Below are positions 37,023 to 45,807 of a stretch of DNA of 64,000 nucleotides, piece after piece. The stretch's first letter is position 1. Every line of letters starts with the position of its first letter. The notes under the pieces are model-generated. The model saw nothing but the letters and a program-made list of their open reading frames with translations. It ran no database searches and was not told the origin of the DNA. This DNA comes from Dyadobacter subterraneus (lineage in GTDB: Bacteria > Bacteroidota > Bacteroidia > Cytophagales > Spirosomataceae): assembly GCF_015221875.1 (NCBI RefSeq), contig NZ_JACYGY010000001.1, forward strand, positions 496,001 through 560,000. Direction: 5' to 3'. Position numbers and translations under genes: made by a program.

Positions 37023-39140
37023 TCAGAAGAATTTTGCGCGACGGTCAACAATTTTGGCATTTTCACGAATTGCTTCGTTGACCAGATATGAAGAACGGCT
37101 TTCCAGAGATTGAGTCAGCTGTGTTTTGTTTTGTGTGAAATCTGCGATTTTAGGAGCTTCGGTTTTATTGATCAATTCCATGATAAACACGCCGTTTTCA
37201 CCAGTGAATACACCTGTTTTCTGACCAGGTTTCAAACCAAATACTTTTCCTAATGCAATCGGATCAAAACCTGCGCTTGTCAGGAAACCTGTTGCAAGAG
37301 AAATATCGTTTGCGGTTTCAATAAGTGCACCGGCTCCGTATTTTTTAGCAATTGTTTCAAGATCGCCTGTTGCACCTTTAAGTTTCGCTGTGATTTGTTC
37401 AGCTTTCAATTCGTTACGAACTTTCGTTGTAAGTTCATCACGGAAATCGTCCACTTTAACATTATCCTGATCAGATTTGCCTGTCAGCACGGCTACGATA
37501 TATTGTTCTTCTGTTTCAAAAACCTGAGAAACAGCATCAATTTTTGTATCATCTTTAAACGCCCAACGAACCACTTCACGACCATTTTGAATGGCGTTGA
37601 TATTTGTAGCGCTTTCTGGAATACGATTTGCCGTTGCAACTACAAGTGCCTTATTTTTTTTAATTGCTTCGTCAAACTGTGCTTTTGTTTTCACTGAATT
37701 CGCGAATTCATCTGCTTTGCGGTAAGCTTCGTCACGTGTTGCCTGGCTTGGAGCAATGTTTTTTCCAATAGCAGCAATACGGTAAAGTGTATTGTTTTTA
37801 GTTGCAGTTACTTTAATAATGTGGAAACCAAACTGGCTTTCGATCAATTTAGGAATTAAGCCTGTTGAGCTTGCAGAGAAAACTGCTTCTTCGAAAGGCT
37901 TAACCATTGCGCCATTGTTCTGGAAATATCCAAGATCACCACCACGTTGTGCCGAACCCGGATCCGCGCTTGATGTTGCAGCCAAAGCTTCGAAGTTTGC
38001 ACCGGCACGAATCTGAGCCAAAATACCTTCTGCACGAACGCGCGCAGCTGCTTTCGCTGAATCCGACTGATTTTCAGCTCTGATCAAAATATGGCTTGCT
38101 TTTGCAGATGATACCGTATCAGTACGTGTTCCGTCATATTTGTAAATGAAATAAGTATTTCCTTCACGGTATGGTCCGTAAACGCCACCAACAACGAAAG
38201 TTTTTGAAGCTTCTTTCAACTGATCAGACATTGTCGCCAATGACATATTCATTGGAAGAGCAACATCAGAATTCATTTTTGCATAAGCAGAGTCATTTGG
38301 TGCTGTTGCAAGACCACGAGCCAATTCTTTAATTTCATTATAAAGCGCAGTACTGTCGTCTTTTGCAGGCTGAACCGGGAAACTTACGTATTCAATTGAA
38401 CGTGTATCTGTTCCCTTATATTCAGAGCGGTGAGCGCTCAGGTAGCTTTCAAGCTGAGAATCCGTTACTTTAATTGTAGTATCTACAATAGAAAAGTAAG
38501 GAACATATAAATAACGTGTTGTTGCTTTTGTATTTTGAGCTACATATTCTTTCTCAGCCTGCGCCTTAGGAATGTAGGTAGATAATTTCAAAAGGTTTTC
38601 GTATTTGCTGCGAATGCGTTCTTCACGAAGACTTGTCTCGAAATTAGTCCATGATTTTTGTTGCTCAACAGGTAATGTCTTTAAGTTTTTCAGGTAATTA
38701 ACAACCGCGTTTTTGTCAAAACGGCCAGATGTCGGATCAGAAAAGGCCTGAAGAATTGAAGGGCTGATGTGATTTCCCTGAACCATATCAACTAATTCAT
38801 CATCCGAAACGGACAATCCTAATTTGTCAAATTGTTTTTTGTAGGCGATGTCAACCACAAATTGATTCCATGCCTGATCACGCAATGAAGCAAGTTCATT
38901 TTCATTCAAACTACGGCCTGATTGAGCCTCATAATTCTGACGAAATCCATCTACCCGACTCTGAAAGTCCTTGATATTGATTTCCTTACCTGCGATCTCG
39001 CCGACAGTTTGGTTGTTGTTTCCTCCTAATATGGAATTGGGGCCAAGAAGGTCGCCGCCTACCATAAATAAGATCAAACTGATTGCAATTACTGTGACAG
39101 CAATTCCGGATTTCTCTCTGATTTTGTTAATTAAAGCCAT
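37023..39140 (-). CDS. PpiD/SurA-like peptidyl-prolyl cis-trans isomerase
   Basis: Periplasmic foldase anchored by an N-terminal TM (GIAVTVIAISLILFMVGGDLL), 705 residues. ATG 39140 (MALINKIREKSG) is preferred to a TTG at 39152. A SurA_N-like region covers about 45-200. The parvulin/PpiC domain is about 345-450, with SHILIRAENQSDSAKAA, GDLGYFQNNGAMVKPFEEAV and ESQFGFHIIKVT. A second rotamase-like half follows and is degenerate. Length and layout match Bacteroidota PpiD-like proteins, which help fold outer-membrane and T9SS clients. The transcript ends in the 19-bp hairpin. Confidence 0.9.
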   Translation of the reverse strand: MALINKIREKSGIAVTVIAISLILFMVGGDLLGPNSILGGNNNQTVGEIAGKEINIKDFQSRVDGFRQNYEAQSGRSLNENELASLRDQAWNQFVVDIAYKKQFDKLGLSVSDDELVDMVQGNHISPSILQAFSDPTSGRFDKNAVVNYLKNLKTLPVEQQKSWTNFETSLREERIRSKYENLLKLSTYIPKAQAEKEYVAQNTKATTRYLYVPYFSIVDTTIKVTDSQLESYLSAHRSEYKGTDTRSIEYVSFPVQPAKDDSTALYNEIKELARGLATAPNDSAYAKMNSDVALPMNMSLATMSDQLKEASKTFVVGGVYGPYREGNTYFIYKYDGTRTDTVSSAKASHILIRAENQSDSAKAAARVRAEGILAQIRAGANFEALAATSSADPGSAQRGGDLGYFQNNGAMVKPFEEAVFSASSTGLIPKLIESQFGFHIIKVTATKNNTLYRIAAIGKNIAPSQATRDEAYRKADEFANSVKTKAQFDEAIKKNKALVVATANRIPESATNINAIQNGREVVRWAFKDDTKIDAVSQVFETEEQYIVAVLTGKSDQDNVKVDDFRDELTTKVRNELKAEQITAKLKGATGDLETIAKKYGAGALIETANDISLATGFLTSAGFDPIALGKVFGLKPGQKTGVFTGENGVFIMELINKTEAPKIADFTQNKTQLTQSLESRSSYLVNEAIRENAKIVDRRAKFF

Positions 39141-39263
39141 TTCTATTTTCAAATTAGACCCGCAAAATAAAATCTTTTCTGCGTGGAATCCAAGGGGGAT
39201 TTATAATTGATAACTGATAATTACAAACATAACACTAAAATCCGGGACAATTCTGAACTTTTT

Positions 39264-39743
39264 TCAGTGAAGGTGTTTCAGATTAAATGCATAGACAATG
39301 CACATTATTGAACTTAGAAGTACGCCTGCAATTGCCGTGAAAACGCCTAACCAGCCTCCGACTACCAGAAGAGACCCGAAAAATGCCACAGCTATTCCGG
39401 CGAGATATAAATAGAATCCGCGTTTCTTTAAATTCCACATTAAGTAGGCAGCATATAAAGAAAGCGATTCAAAAATAATCATGACAAAGGCTCCTTTCTG
39501 CATGACTTCCCTTGTGGTACTGTCAATTACAGATTGTATGATCGGATCCATAATCTTGGCATCAGCTTCGGAAGATTGTTTTTCGATCCGGTCCCTTGCG
39601 GCTTCCAGCATTTCATGCATTTGATAAGCAGCAACTCCCGGATTCCAAAGGCGTTCAGACTGGACCCATAAACCTGACATTGAATTGAGGAAAGTAAATA
39701 TGCAAAGCACAGTAAGCACTGTGGGGCGGACGATTGGATTCAT
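39264..39743 (-). CDS. Hypothetical inner-membrane protein
   Basis: 159 residues from ATG 39743 (MNPIVRPTVLTVLCIFTFL); a longer frame starts at 39779. TM1 covers about 8-25. An amphipathic loop with acidic and basic residues (HEMLEAARDRIEKQSSEAD) lies outside or inside the membrane. Three further hydrophobic segments follow (GAFVMIIFESLSLYAAYLM, YLYLAGIAVAFFGSLLVVG, VFTAIAGVLLSSIMCIVYAF). No family recognised. It reads the same way as the foldase gene, 124 bp upstream of it. Confidence 0.75.
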   Translation of the reverse strand: MNPIVRPTVLTVLCIFTFLNSMSGLWVQSERLWNPGVAAYQMHEMLEAARDRIEKQSSEADAKIMDPIIQSVIDSTTREVMQKGAFVMIIFESLSLYAAYLMWNLKKRGFYLYLAGIAVAFFGSLLVVGGWLGVFTAIAGVLLSSIMCIVYAFNLKHLH

Positions 39744-39909
39744 TGATAATGATAAAAAGTTCGTAATGACGATTGTCAAAAACAGGGCGTAAAATTTGCC
39801 TATTTAGATGAAAACACCAAAAGCATTTGAATATTCTTCTTAGGGTACATACTTTTACAATTTTATTAGTATAAATGTAATTTTACATCAAAACAGAAAG
39901 CCAAATAAT

Positions 39910-40212
39910 ATGAGTCTTCAAATTCTGACTGACCGCGTTACCAGCATGCTGGGTACAGATAGTGGATTGGATGCAACAGTTAAATTCAAAACTGATGAGG
40001 GAAGTGTTTTTATAAACGCTAAGGCTGTGCCAAACACGGTTACAAATGATGATCTGAACGCTGACTGTACATTGGAGATTTCTGCAAAAAATGCATTGAA
40101 ATTAATGGACGGAGATTTGAATGCTATGATGGCGCTTATGACCGGCAAGCTGAAAATTGATGGCGATATGGGTGTGGCAATGAAAATTGCCGAAACTTTT
40201 GGAGGTAAATAA
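39910..40212 (+). CDS. SCP2 sterol-binding-domain protein
   Basis: 100-residue stand-alone SCP-2 domain: VKFKTDEGSVFINAKAV, a middle Asp-rich turn (DDLNADCTLEISAKNALKLM), and the C-terminal GDLNAMMALMTGKLKIDGD with KIAETFGGK. This cytoplasmic lipid-binding fold is often found alone in Bacteroidota; its cargo is unknown. A hairpin follows 30 bp past the stop. Confidence 0.88.
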   Translation: MSLQILTDRVTSMLGTDSGLDATVKFKTDEGSVFINAKAVPNTVTNDDLNADCTLEISAKNALKLMDGDLNAMMALMTGKLKIDGDMGVAMKIAETFGGK

Positions 40213-40242
40213 TTCCCCGGATAAGAAAATATTTCTGATTCG

Positions 40243-40281
40243 GCCCTGGAAGTCAGCTTTTCGAAAGCTGATTTCCAGGGC
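40243..40281. terminator. Hairpin between SCP2 gene and pdxJ
   Basis: Stem gccctggaa/ttccagggc and tcagcttt/aaagctga with a single internal mismatch (40243-40260 / 40264-40281), 3-nt loop. It lies between convergent genes. No strong T-run follows, so termination is probable rather than certain. Confidence 0.6.
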
Positions 40282-40328
40282 GTTCAAAGGATAACTTTTT
40301 TAATTTATTAAATTGCTAAAAACCGGAA

Positions 40329-41048
40329 TCACAATTCCAATTCCCGCAAATACATCTGAATCGTATTTTCCAGTCCAAGATATAGCGCGTCAGAAATAAG
40401 TGCGTGACCAATTGAAACTTCGTCCATCCATGGAATGCATTGTTTCAAAAAGCGAAGATTATCCAGACTAAGATCGTGTCCTGCATTTAATCCCAAACCA
40501 ACTTCCTTTGCTTTTTCGGCAGCCTTAACAAATGGTTTAACCGCTTTTTGTCTGTTTTCAAAATAATAGGCAGCATACGGTTCTGTATATAATTCAACAC
40601 GATCCGCGCCGCAGATTTTTGCGCCTTCCACCATTACCGGATCAGGATCAACAAAAACGGAAACACGGATATTGGCCGCTTTAAATTCCTGGATTAATTC
40701 TGTCAGTAAATATCTGTTGGCGATCGTATCCCAGCCAGCATTTGAAGTTATCGCACCCAAAGCATCAGGAACAAGCGTGACCTGATCAGGTTTTGTAGCC
40801 AGCACAAGGTCTATAAATTTCCGTTCGGATGGGTTGCCTTCAATATTGAATTCTGTTGTTACAACTTCTTTCAGGTCATAAACATCCTGGTAGCGGATAT
40901 GGCGTTCATCCGGACGTGGATGGACTGTAATTCCCTGTGCGCCAAATCGCTCGCAATCCAGGGCAACTTTAAGAACATTAGGATTATCGCCTCCGCGCGA
41001 ATTCCGGAGTGTAGCAATTTTGTTAATGTTTACGCTGAGACGAGTCAT
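40329..41048 (-). CDS. pdxJ: Pyridoxine 5'-phosphate synthase
   Basis: Condenses 1-deoxy-D-xylulose 5-phosphate with 3-amino-2-oxopropyl phosphate in the DXP-dependent vitamin B6 pathway. Starting from ATG 41048 ([20 protein letters not shown]) gives 239 residues, the family length; the frame extends upstream through repeat sequence. Motifs are [42 protein letters not shown] and [13 protein letters not shown]. Other pdx genes are not in the window. The upstream region contains a long inverted repeat shared with the divergent YqeY gene. Confidence 0.96.
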   Translation of the reverse strand: MTRLSVNINKIATLRNSRGGDNPNVLKVALDCERFGAQGITVHPRPDERHIRYQDVYDLKEVVTTEFNIEGNPSERKFIDLVLATKPDQVTLVPDALGAITSNAGWDTIANRYLLTELIQEFKAANIRVSVFVDPDPVMVEGAKICGADRVELYTEPYAAYYFENRQKAVKPFVKAAEKAKEVGLGLNAGHDLSLDNLRFLKQCIPWMDEVSIGHALISDALYLGLENTIQMYLRELEL

Positions 41049-41092
41049 GGTGGAATTTTTAATTTTGAATGACAGAATTTTGAATGATAGAA

Positions 41093-41187
41093 TACACGAA
41101 TGATAGAATTTTGAATGAGTGAATGATAGATAAGCAACAAATGGCATCACTTCACATTCTATTATTCAAAATTCTATCATTCGTGTA
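41093..41187. repeat. 24-bp perfect inverted repeat amid GAATGATAGAATTTT repeats
   Basis: 41093-41116 is the exact reverse complement of 41164-41187, giving a 24-bp stem with a 47-nt loop. The left side (41060-41130) also contains several near-direct copies of gaatgatagaatttt. It lies between divergent pdxJ and the YqeY gene, so a role in both promoters or a MITE relic is possible. Confidence 0.8.
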
Positions 41188-41193
41188 ACTTTG
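41186..41193 (+). promoter_or_regulatory. Putative Bacteroidota -7 box for the YqeY/cvpA unit
   Basis: TAACTTTG matches TAnnTTTG. It lies about 95 bp before the YqeY start and overlaps the end of the right arm of the inverted repeat. No clear -33 box is seen. Confidence 0.4.
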
Positions 41194-41287
41194 TGCCTTT
41201 GATGACAAATTTAATATTTGATCATTCTAAATTAACTCATTCATTCATTATATTATCAAATTCATTCAAAATTCATTCATTAAACAT

Positions 41288-41737
41288 ATGTCACTAAAAA
41301 CTCAGGTTGAATCCGGTATAAAAGATGCCATGAGAGCAAAAGATCAGGATACATTGCGTGCTTTGCGTGCAATTAAATCGTTGATCCTGTTGGAAGAAAC
41401 CAAAGGCGGAGCAGCTGACGAATTGTCTGCTGACGACGAATTAAAATTACTTACAAAAGCGGCGAAACAACGCAGAGAATCAGCGGATATCTACAAAGCA
41501 CAAAACCGTCCTGACCTTTTGGAAAAAGAAGAAGCTGAACTTGCGATCATTGAGCAGTTTTTGCCAAAACAATTGACGGAAGAAGAAGTTACGGTTAAAT
41601 TGAAAGAAATTATCGCCCGTGTTGGCGCAACTGGCCCGTCGGATATGGGTAAGGTAATGGGCGCCGCAACGAAAGAACTGGCCGGACAAGCGGATGGCCG
41701 TGTTGTTTCTACATTAGTAAAGAGTTTGCTCGCATGA
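41288..41737 (+). CDS. GatB/YqeY domain protein
   Basis: 149-residue stand-alone YqeY domain, related to the tail of the GatB amidotransferase subunit. Conserved features are GIKDAMRAKDQDTLRALRAI at the start, KAAKQRRESADIYKAQNRPD in the middle, and MGKVMGAATKELAGQADGR near the end. Possible role in tRNA handling; the function of the stand-alone form is not settled. The stop overlaps the next gene by 4 bp (ATGA at 41734-41737), so it is translationally coupled to cvpA. Confidence 0.95.
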   Translation: MSLKTQVESGIKDAMRAKDQDTLRALRAIKSLILLEETKGGAADELSADDELKLLTKAAKQRRESADIYKAQNRPDLLEKEEAELAIIEQFLPKQLTEEEVTVKLKEIIARVGATGPSDMGKVMGAATKELAGQADGRVVSTLVKSLLA

Positions 41738-42348
41738 AGTTATTGGATATTCTTATCCTGATTCCATTACTTTGGGGTGCAATACATGGTTACCGGAAGG
41801 GACTGCTGATCGAGATTATCGGGATTGCAGGACTTGTGGTAGCCATGATCCTCGGATTTAAATTTCTTGGACTGGGAATGGAAGTTCTCACTCCTTATTT
41901 TGGCGACGGCACAGCAAAAAAGATTTTACCATATATAGGTTTCTCTGCCGTCTTTTTTCCAACAATATTTTTGTTGAATCAATTTGGTTACCGGATTCGA
42001 CGTTCCTTACGCTATTCGATATTAGGGACCTTCGATAGTTTTGCCGGTGCGATGGTCGGTATTTTTACCTGGGTTTTCGGGATCAGCGTATTTTTCTGGC
42101 TGGTTAATATGATCGGTGTGAAAATACCCGAACATCGCACAGCTGATACATTTATTTATCCGCTGATTATTCCCGTTGCTCCAAATGTGATCACCAAAGC
42201 ACTAGGCTTAATGCCCGAAGGCAGCGAGCTTATCAAGGACTGGAAATCTGAATATCTTGATAAAGATAAAAGGGATGATAAAGATGAGGACGAGGCAGAA
42301 GAAGAACCCGAAATCCGGAAAAAGAAATCGTATAGGGAAAACGAATGA
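41734..42348 (+). CDS. cvpA: CvpA-family membrane protein
   Basis: 204 residues with four hydrophobic segments (ILILIPLLWGAIHGYRKGLL, IIGIAGLVVAMILGFKFLG, FSAVFFPTIFLLNQFGY, GAMVGIFTWVFGISVFFWLV) in the CvpA pattern, and a strongly charged tail (DKDKRDDKDEDEAEEEPE). The family is named for colicin V production; in other bacteria it affects envelope and biofilm traits. It is coupled to the YqeY gene by overlapping start and stop. Confidence 0.9.
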   Translation: MKLLDILILIPLLWGAIHGYRKGLLIEIIGIAGLVVAMILGFKFLGLGMEVLTPYFGDGTAKKILPYIGFSAVFFPTIFLLNQFGYRIRRSLRYSILGTFDSFAGAMVGIFTWVFGISVFFWLVNMIGVKIPEHRTADTFIYPLIIPVAPNVITKALGLMPEGSELIKDWKSEYLDKDKRDDKDEDEAEEEPEIRKKKSYRENE

Positions 42349-42431
42349 TTTTTCAGGAAACGGTGTTAAGTTTTTTCATGCAGAAGTATTGAATCCGTTT
42401 TCTTAAAATTCTTTTAGTAATTGATATTCAG

Positions 42432-42439
42432 TACCTTTG
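42432..42439 (+). promoter_or_regulatory. Putative -7 box for rlmN
   Basis: TACCTTTG, a full TAnnTTTG match, about 53 bp before the rlmN start. No convincing -33 element at the right spacing. Confidence 0.45.
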
Positions 42440-42491
42440 CAAAAATTAAGGTTGCCATCAACAAAACCGGTGACAAATAGTTATAGAAATA

Positions 42492-43541
42492 ATGGTTGAA
42501 GTACAAGAAAAGCAGGATATAAGGAAATTAAGTGTTGATCAGTTGAAAAACTGGATGGCTGAACATGGAGAAAAAGCTTTCCGTGCAAAACAAATTTATG
42601 AATGGATCTGGAAAAAATCGGCATCATCTTTTGCCGAAATGACCAACCTTTCGTTAGCTACCAGACAATTGATCGATGAACATTTCGTAATCAATTCCAT
42701 GACTGTTGCCAAACAACAGCAAAGCAATGACGGTACTGTAAAATCTGCTTTCAAATTATTTGACGGACATTTGGTGGAAGGTGTGTTAATTCCTGCCGCC
42801 GACCGTATGACAGCCTGTGTGAGCAGCCAGGTTGGATGTTCGCTTACCTGCAAATTCTGCGCGACGGGTTATATGGAGCGTAAGAGAAATCTGGATGCGG
42901 CTGAAATTTATGATCAGGTTGTTGCCATTGCGCGCCAGGCTGAAGCCAGTTTTAAAGCACCGCTGACCAACATTGTTTATATGGGAATGGGTGAGCCTTT
43001 GCTTAATTACGCGGCGGTTTTGAAATCCATTGAACATATTACTTCGCCGGAAGGACTGAATATGTCGCCGAAGCGGATCACGGTTTCTACTGCGGGTATT
43101 GCCAAAATGATTAAAAAACTCGGTGACGATGAGGTTCGTTTCCGGTTAGCACTTTCCCTACACGCGGCCAACGATGAAAAACGTAACCGCATTATGCCTA
43201 TCAACGAATCCAATTCTCTGGATAATCTTGCCGAGGCTTTAAATTATTTCTACAAAAAAACCGGTAACCGTATCACTTTTGAATACATTGTTTTCAACAA
43301 TTTCAATGATACCTTACAGGATGCAAAAGAGCTTTGGGAATTCACAAAACGTGTTCCGGCAAGGGTGAATATCATCGAGTATAACCCGATTGCAGAAGCT
43401 GATTTCAAAAATACGGAAGCGGATCGTCTGGATAAATTTGCAGCTTTTCTGGAAGACAGAGGTGTTTCTGTACATGTGCGTCGCAGCCGTGGAAAAGATA
43501 TTGATGCAGCCTGCGGACAACTTGCCAATAAGGAAAACTAA
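42492..43541 (+). CDS. rlmN: 23S rRNA (adenine(2503)-C(2))-methyltransferase
   Basis: Radical SAM RNA methylase acting on A2503 of 23S rRNA and on A37 of some tRNAs. The N-terminal domain has WMAEHGEKAFRAKQIYEWIW. The radical SAM cluster is CSLTCKFCATG (C-x3-C-x2-C). The C-terminal reactive Cys is in DAACGQLA, and MTACVSSQVG also matches. 349 residues is the normal size. Motifs NIVYMGMGEPLLNY and LSLHAANDEKRN bind SAM. It has a good -7 promoter box. Confidence 0.98.
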   Translation: MVEVQEKQDIRKLSVDQLKNWMAEHGEKAFRAKQIYEWIWKKSASSFAEMTNLSLATRQLIDEHFVINSMTVAKQQQSNDGTVKSAFKLFDGHLVEGVLIPAADRMTACVSSQVGCSLTCKFCATGYMERKRNLDAAEIYDQVVAIARQAEASFKAPLTNIVYMGMGEPLLNYAAVLKSIEHITSPEGLNMSPKRITVSTAGIAKMIKKLGDDEVRFRLALSLHAANDEKRNRIMPINESNSLDNLAEALNYFYKKTGNRITFEYIVFNNFNDTLQDAKELWEFTKRVPARVNIIEYNPIAEADFKNTEADRLDKFAAFLEDRGVSVHVRRSRGKDIDAACGQLANKEN

Positions 43542-43669
43542 AAAGCCTTTTTCTGTTTTTTACTGACTTTACTGCTCTTTGGAAGGGTTATAACTTTTAT
43601 TGATCCGACTTTCCGAAAGAAAAGTGCTTTGTTAATGTTTATATGAATTTACTTAACAATTTCTTAACA

Positions 43670-43697
43670 TTGCACTTGTAAAGAATCAGTAGTTTTG
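43670..43697 (+). promoter_or_regulatory. Putative promoter for the phosphate transporter
   Basis: TTG at 43670-43672, 17-bp spacer, TAGTTTTG at 43690-43697 (matches TAnnTTTG). It lies about 100 bp before the ATG at 43798. Confidence 0.45.
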
Positions 43698-43797
43698 CCT
43701 CGAAATCATGTTCTTACCTACTGGTGGACCTGCCGAACTATTTATTCTGCAACTATCATTAAAGTGAGTTTTATAAAAGTAAACTTATACACTTCTT

Positions 43798-45219
43798 ATG
43801 TTTGGTCTTGAAACCGACATTTTCCTCCTTCTCGCTTTCAGTCTCTTAGCGGCATGTGCCTTTGAATTTGTAAACGGTTTCCACGATACGGCTAATGCCG
43901 TAGCAACCGTAATTTACACCAACTCTCTGAAACCAAATATCGCCGTAATGTGGTCTGGTTTCTGTAACTTTTTGGGTGTATTTTTTGGTGGAATCGCCGT
44001 TGCGATGGGAATTGTAAATCTTCTTCCCGTCGAATTGTTAATTGATCAGAATGTATATCACAGTGTCGCGATGGTATTTTCGCTGCTTTTCAGCGCGATT
44101 ATCTGGAATTTAGGTACCTGGTGGTTTGGTCTGCCAAGTTCAAGTTCGCATACATTGATTGGTTCTATTCTTGGTGTTGGTCTGGCATTCACTTTCATGC
44201 CGGAAAATACGCATGGTGCCGGTGTAAACTGGTCAAAAGCGGAAGAACTATTTACTTCTTTGCTTACTTCTCCGATTTTCGGTTTTGCATTGGCAATCAT
44301 TATTATGTTTGTAATTCGCCGTGCATTATCAAAACCTTTACGTGATATCGTTTTCAGCGAGCCTAAGAAAAATACTGCGCCGCCATTGTGGATTAGAGCA
44401 ATTTTGATTACAACCTGTACGCTTGTCAGCTTTTTTCACGGATCAAATGACGGACAAAAAGGAGTTGGGCTTGTCATGCTTATTCTGATCGGAATTGTGC
44501 CTGCACATTTTGCACTGGACAATAGCATTAATCCGCTTGAAATGAAAGGTGATCTTGCCAAAATTGAAAAGACAGTAAACAGAATTGATACCCTTGGATT
44601 ATCCGCTTCGGATCGCGTAAGCTGGCACACCATTAAAAACGAAATATCCACACTAACCATTCAAGTGAACAAACCTCTGGTAGACGGAAAACTTCCAAAA
44701 GAAGTTCGTATGAATGCCCGTAAGTCACTTCTTTTGATCAGCAGAAATACAAAAACGATTCTTGATCATGGCGATGCTAACCTTAATTCTGCTGACACAG
44801 CATTTTTGAAAGGACAAGCGAGCAGTGAAAAAGGAGTTAGAAGATTTATCGATTACGCTCCTGATTGGGTTATTTTAATGATTTCGCTTTCTCTTGGTTT
44901 GGGAACGATGGTGGGCTGGAAAAGAATTGTTGTAACGATCGGTGAGAAAATCGGTAAGCAGCATTTGACTTATGCACAGGGTGCATCTGCGGAATTAGTT
45001 GCAGCGAGTACAATCGGAGTTTCCTCTTATCTAGGACTTCCGGTTAGTACCACACACGTACTTTCTTCCGGTATTGCAGGATCAATGGTTGCGAGTAAAG
45101 GTGTTAAAAACTTACAAGCCAGTACGATTCGTAACATTGTTATCGCCTGGGTTTTGACTCTGCCTGTAACCATGATCTTGTCAGGAAGTTTGTATACTTT
45201 CTTCCGTTGGATACTTTAA
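43798..45219 (+). CDS. PiT-family inorganic phosphate transporter
   Basis: Cytoplasmic-membrane phosphate symporter of the PiT (PHO4) family, 473 residues. The duplicated signature is visible: FVNGFHDTANAVATVIYT near the N-terminus, FFHGSNDGQKGVGLVML in the middle, and GLPVSTTHVLSSGIAGSM near the end. A cytoplasmic loop of about 110 residues (LAKIEKTVNRIDTLGLSASD to EKGVRRFIDYAPD) separates the halves. No phoU-like gene adjoins it; the start is the ATG at 43798. Confidence 0.95.
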   Translation: MFGLETDIFLLLAFSLLAACAFEFVNGFHDTANAVATVIYTNSLKPNIAVMWSGFCNFLGVFFGGIAVAMGIVNLLPVELLIDQNVYHSVAMVFSLLFSAIIWNLGTWWFGLPSSSSHTLIGSILGVGLAFTFMPENTHGAGVNWSKAEELFTSLLTSPIFGFALAIIIMFVIRRALSKPLRDIVFSEPKKNTAPPLWIRAILITTCTLVSFFHGSNDGQKGVGLVMLILIGIVPAHFALDNSINPLEMKGDLAKIEKTVNRIDTLGLSASDRVSWHTIKNEISTLTIQVNKPLVDGKLPKEVRMNARKSLLLISRNTKTILDHGDANLNSADTAFLKGQASSEKGVRRFIDYAPDWVILMISLSLGLGTMVGWKRIVVTIGEKIGKQHLTYAQGASAELVAASTIGVSSYLGLPVSTTHVLSSGIAGSMVASKGVKNLQASTIRNIVIAWVLTLPVTMILSGSLYTFFRWIL

Positions 45220-45278
45220 TAGCTTTGGTGATTAGTTTAGTTGGTCAGGATTTAAGTGATCTGGCCAAAAGATATACT

Positions 45279-45312
45279 GAAACCGTCTTGTGTTTATTCA
45301 CGAGGCGGTTTC
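45279..45312. terminator. Hairpin between convergent phosphate transporter and HxlR genes
   Basis: 14-bp stem with two G-T pairs (45279-45292 / 45299-45312), 6-nt loop. It overlaps the last codons of the HxlR gene (stop at 45298-45300), so one arm is coding. Confidence 0.7.
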
Positions 45313-45720
45313 TTCGTTTAATTGTAATTCAGGGTTAACCAGTGAGCATATATTCTTGTTTTCAATTTCCCGGTATTTTTGTCCCCATATATGCAAATCA
45401 AGAATGATGGCTAATAATTCTTTTCCTTTTTCAGTAACTTCATAAATAACCTGAGTTGGCGCTTTATTAGTTAAAACCATTTTGCTGACCATATTTTCTT
45501 CCGTCAATTCTCCCAATCTTTTTCCTAAAACCTGATCTGATAAAGAAGGAAATGCTTCTTTCAATCGGCTGAATTGTTGTACGCCTTTTGACACACTGTA
45601 CAAAATCTGCATTTTCCATCGCGGACTGATGTTCGTCAGGATTTCATTGACCTCACAGGAAGAAGCCAGAACCTTCAGGTTCTGGGCGTTGGTGGAGCTT
45701 TCTTTTATTTCACTTGACAT
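45298..45720 (-). CDS. HxlR-family transcriptional regulator
   Basis: 140-residue winged-helix regulator. ATG 45720 (MSSEIKESSTN) is preferred; a GTG at 45744 extends it. The HxlR core runs ILTNISPRWKMQILYSVSKG, FSRLKEAFPSLSDQVLGKRL, and IYEVTEKGKELLAII with the wing. A Cys in ASSCEVN at the usual HxlR position could sense redox or electrophiles. It is divergent from the alpha/beta hydrolase, so it may control that gene and itself. Confidence 0.92.
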   Translation of the reverse strand: MSSEIKESSTNAQNLKVLASSCEVNEILTNISPRWKMQILYSVSKGVQQFSRLKEAFPSLSDQVLGKRLGELTEENMVSKMVLTNKAPTQVIYEVTEKGKELLAIILDLHIWGQKYREIENKNICSLVNPELQLNEETAS

Positions 45721-45807
45721 AATATGCTTTTGTTTTAAACTCACTTTCGGGTGAGTTATTGACGACTGAATACTGATGAGCGAACTTTGCAGAAAAATCT
45801 AACTCTT

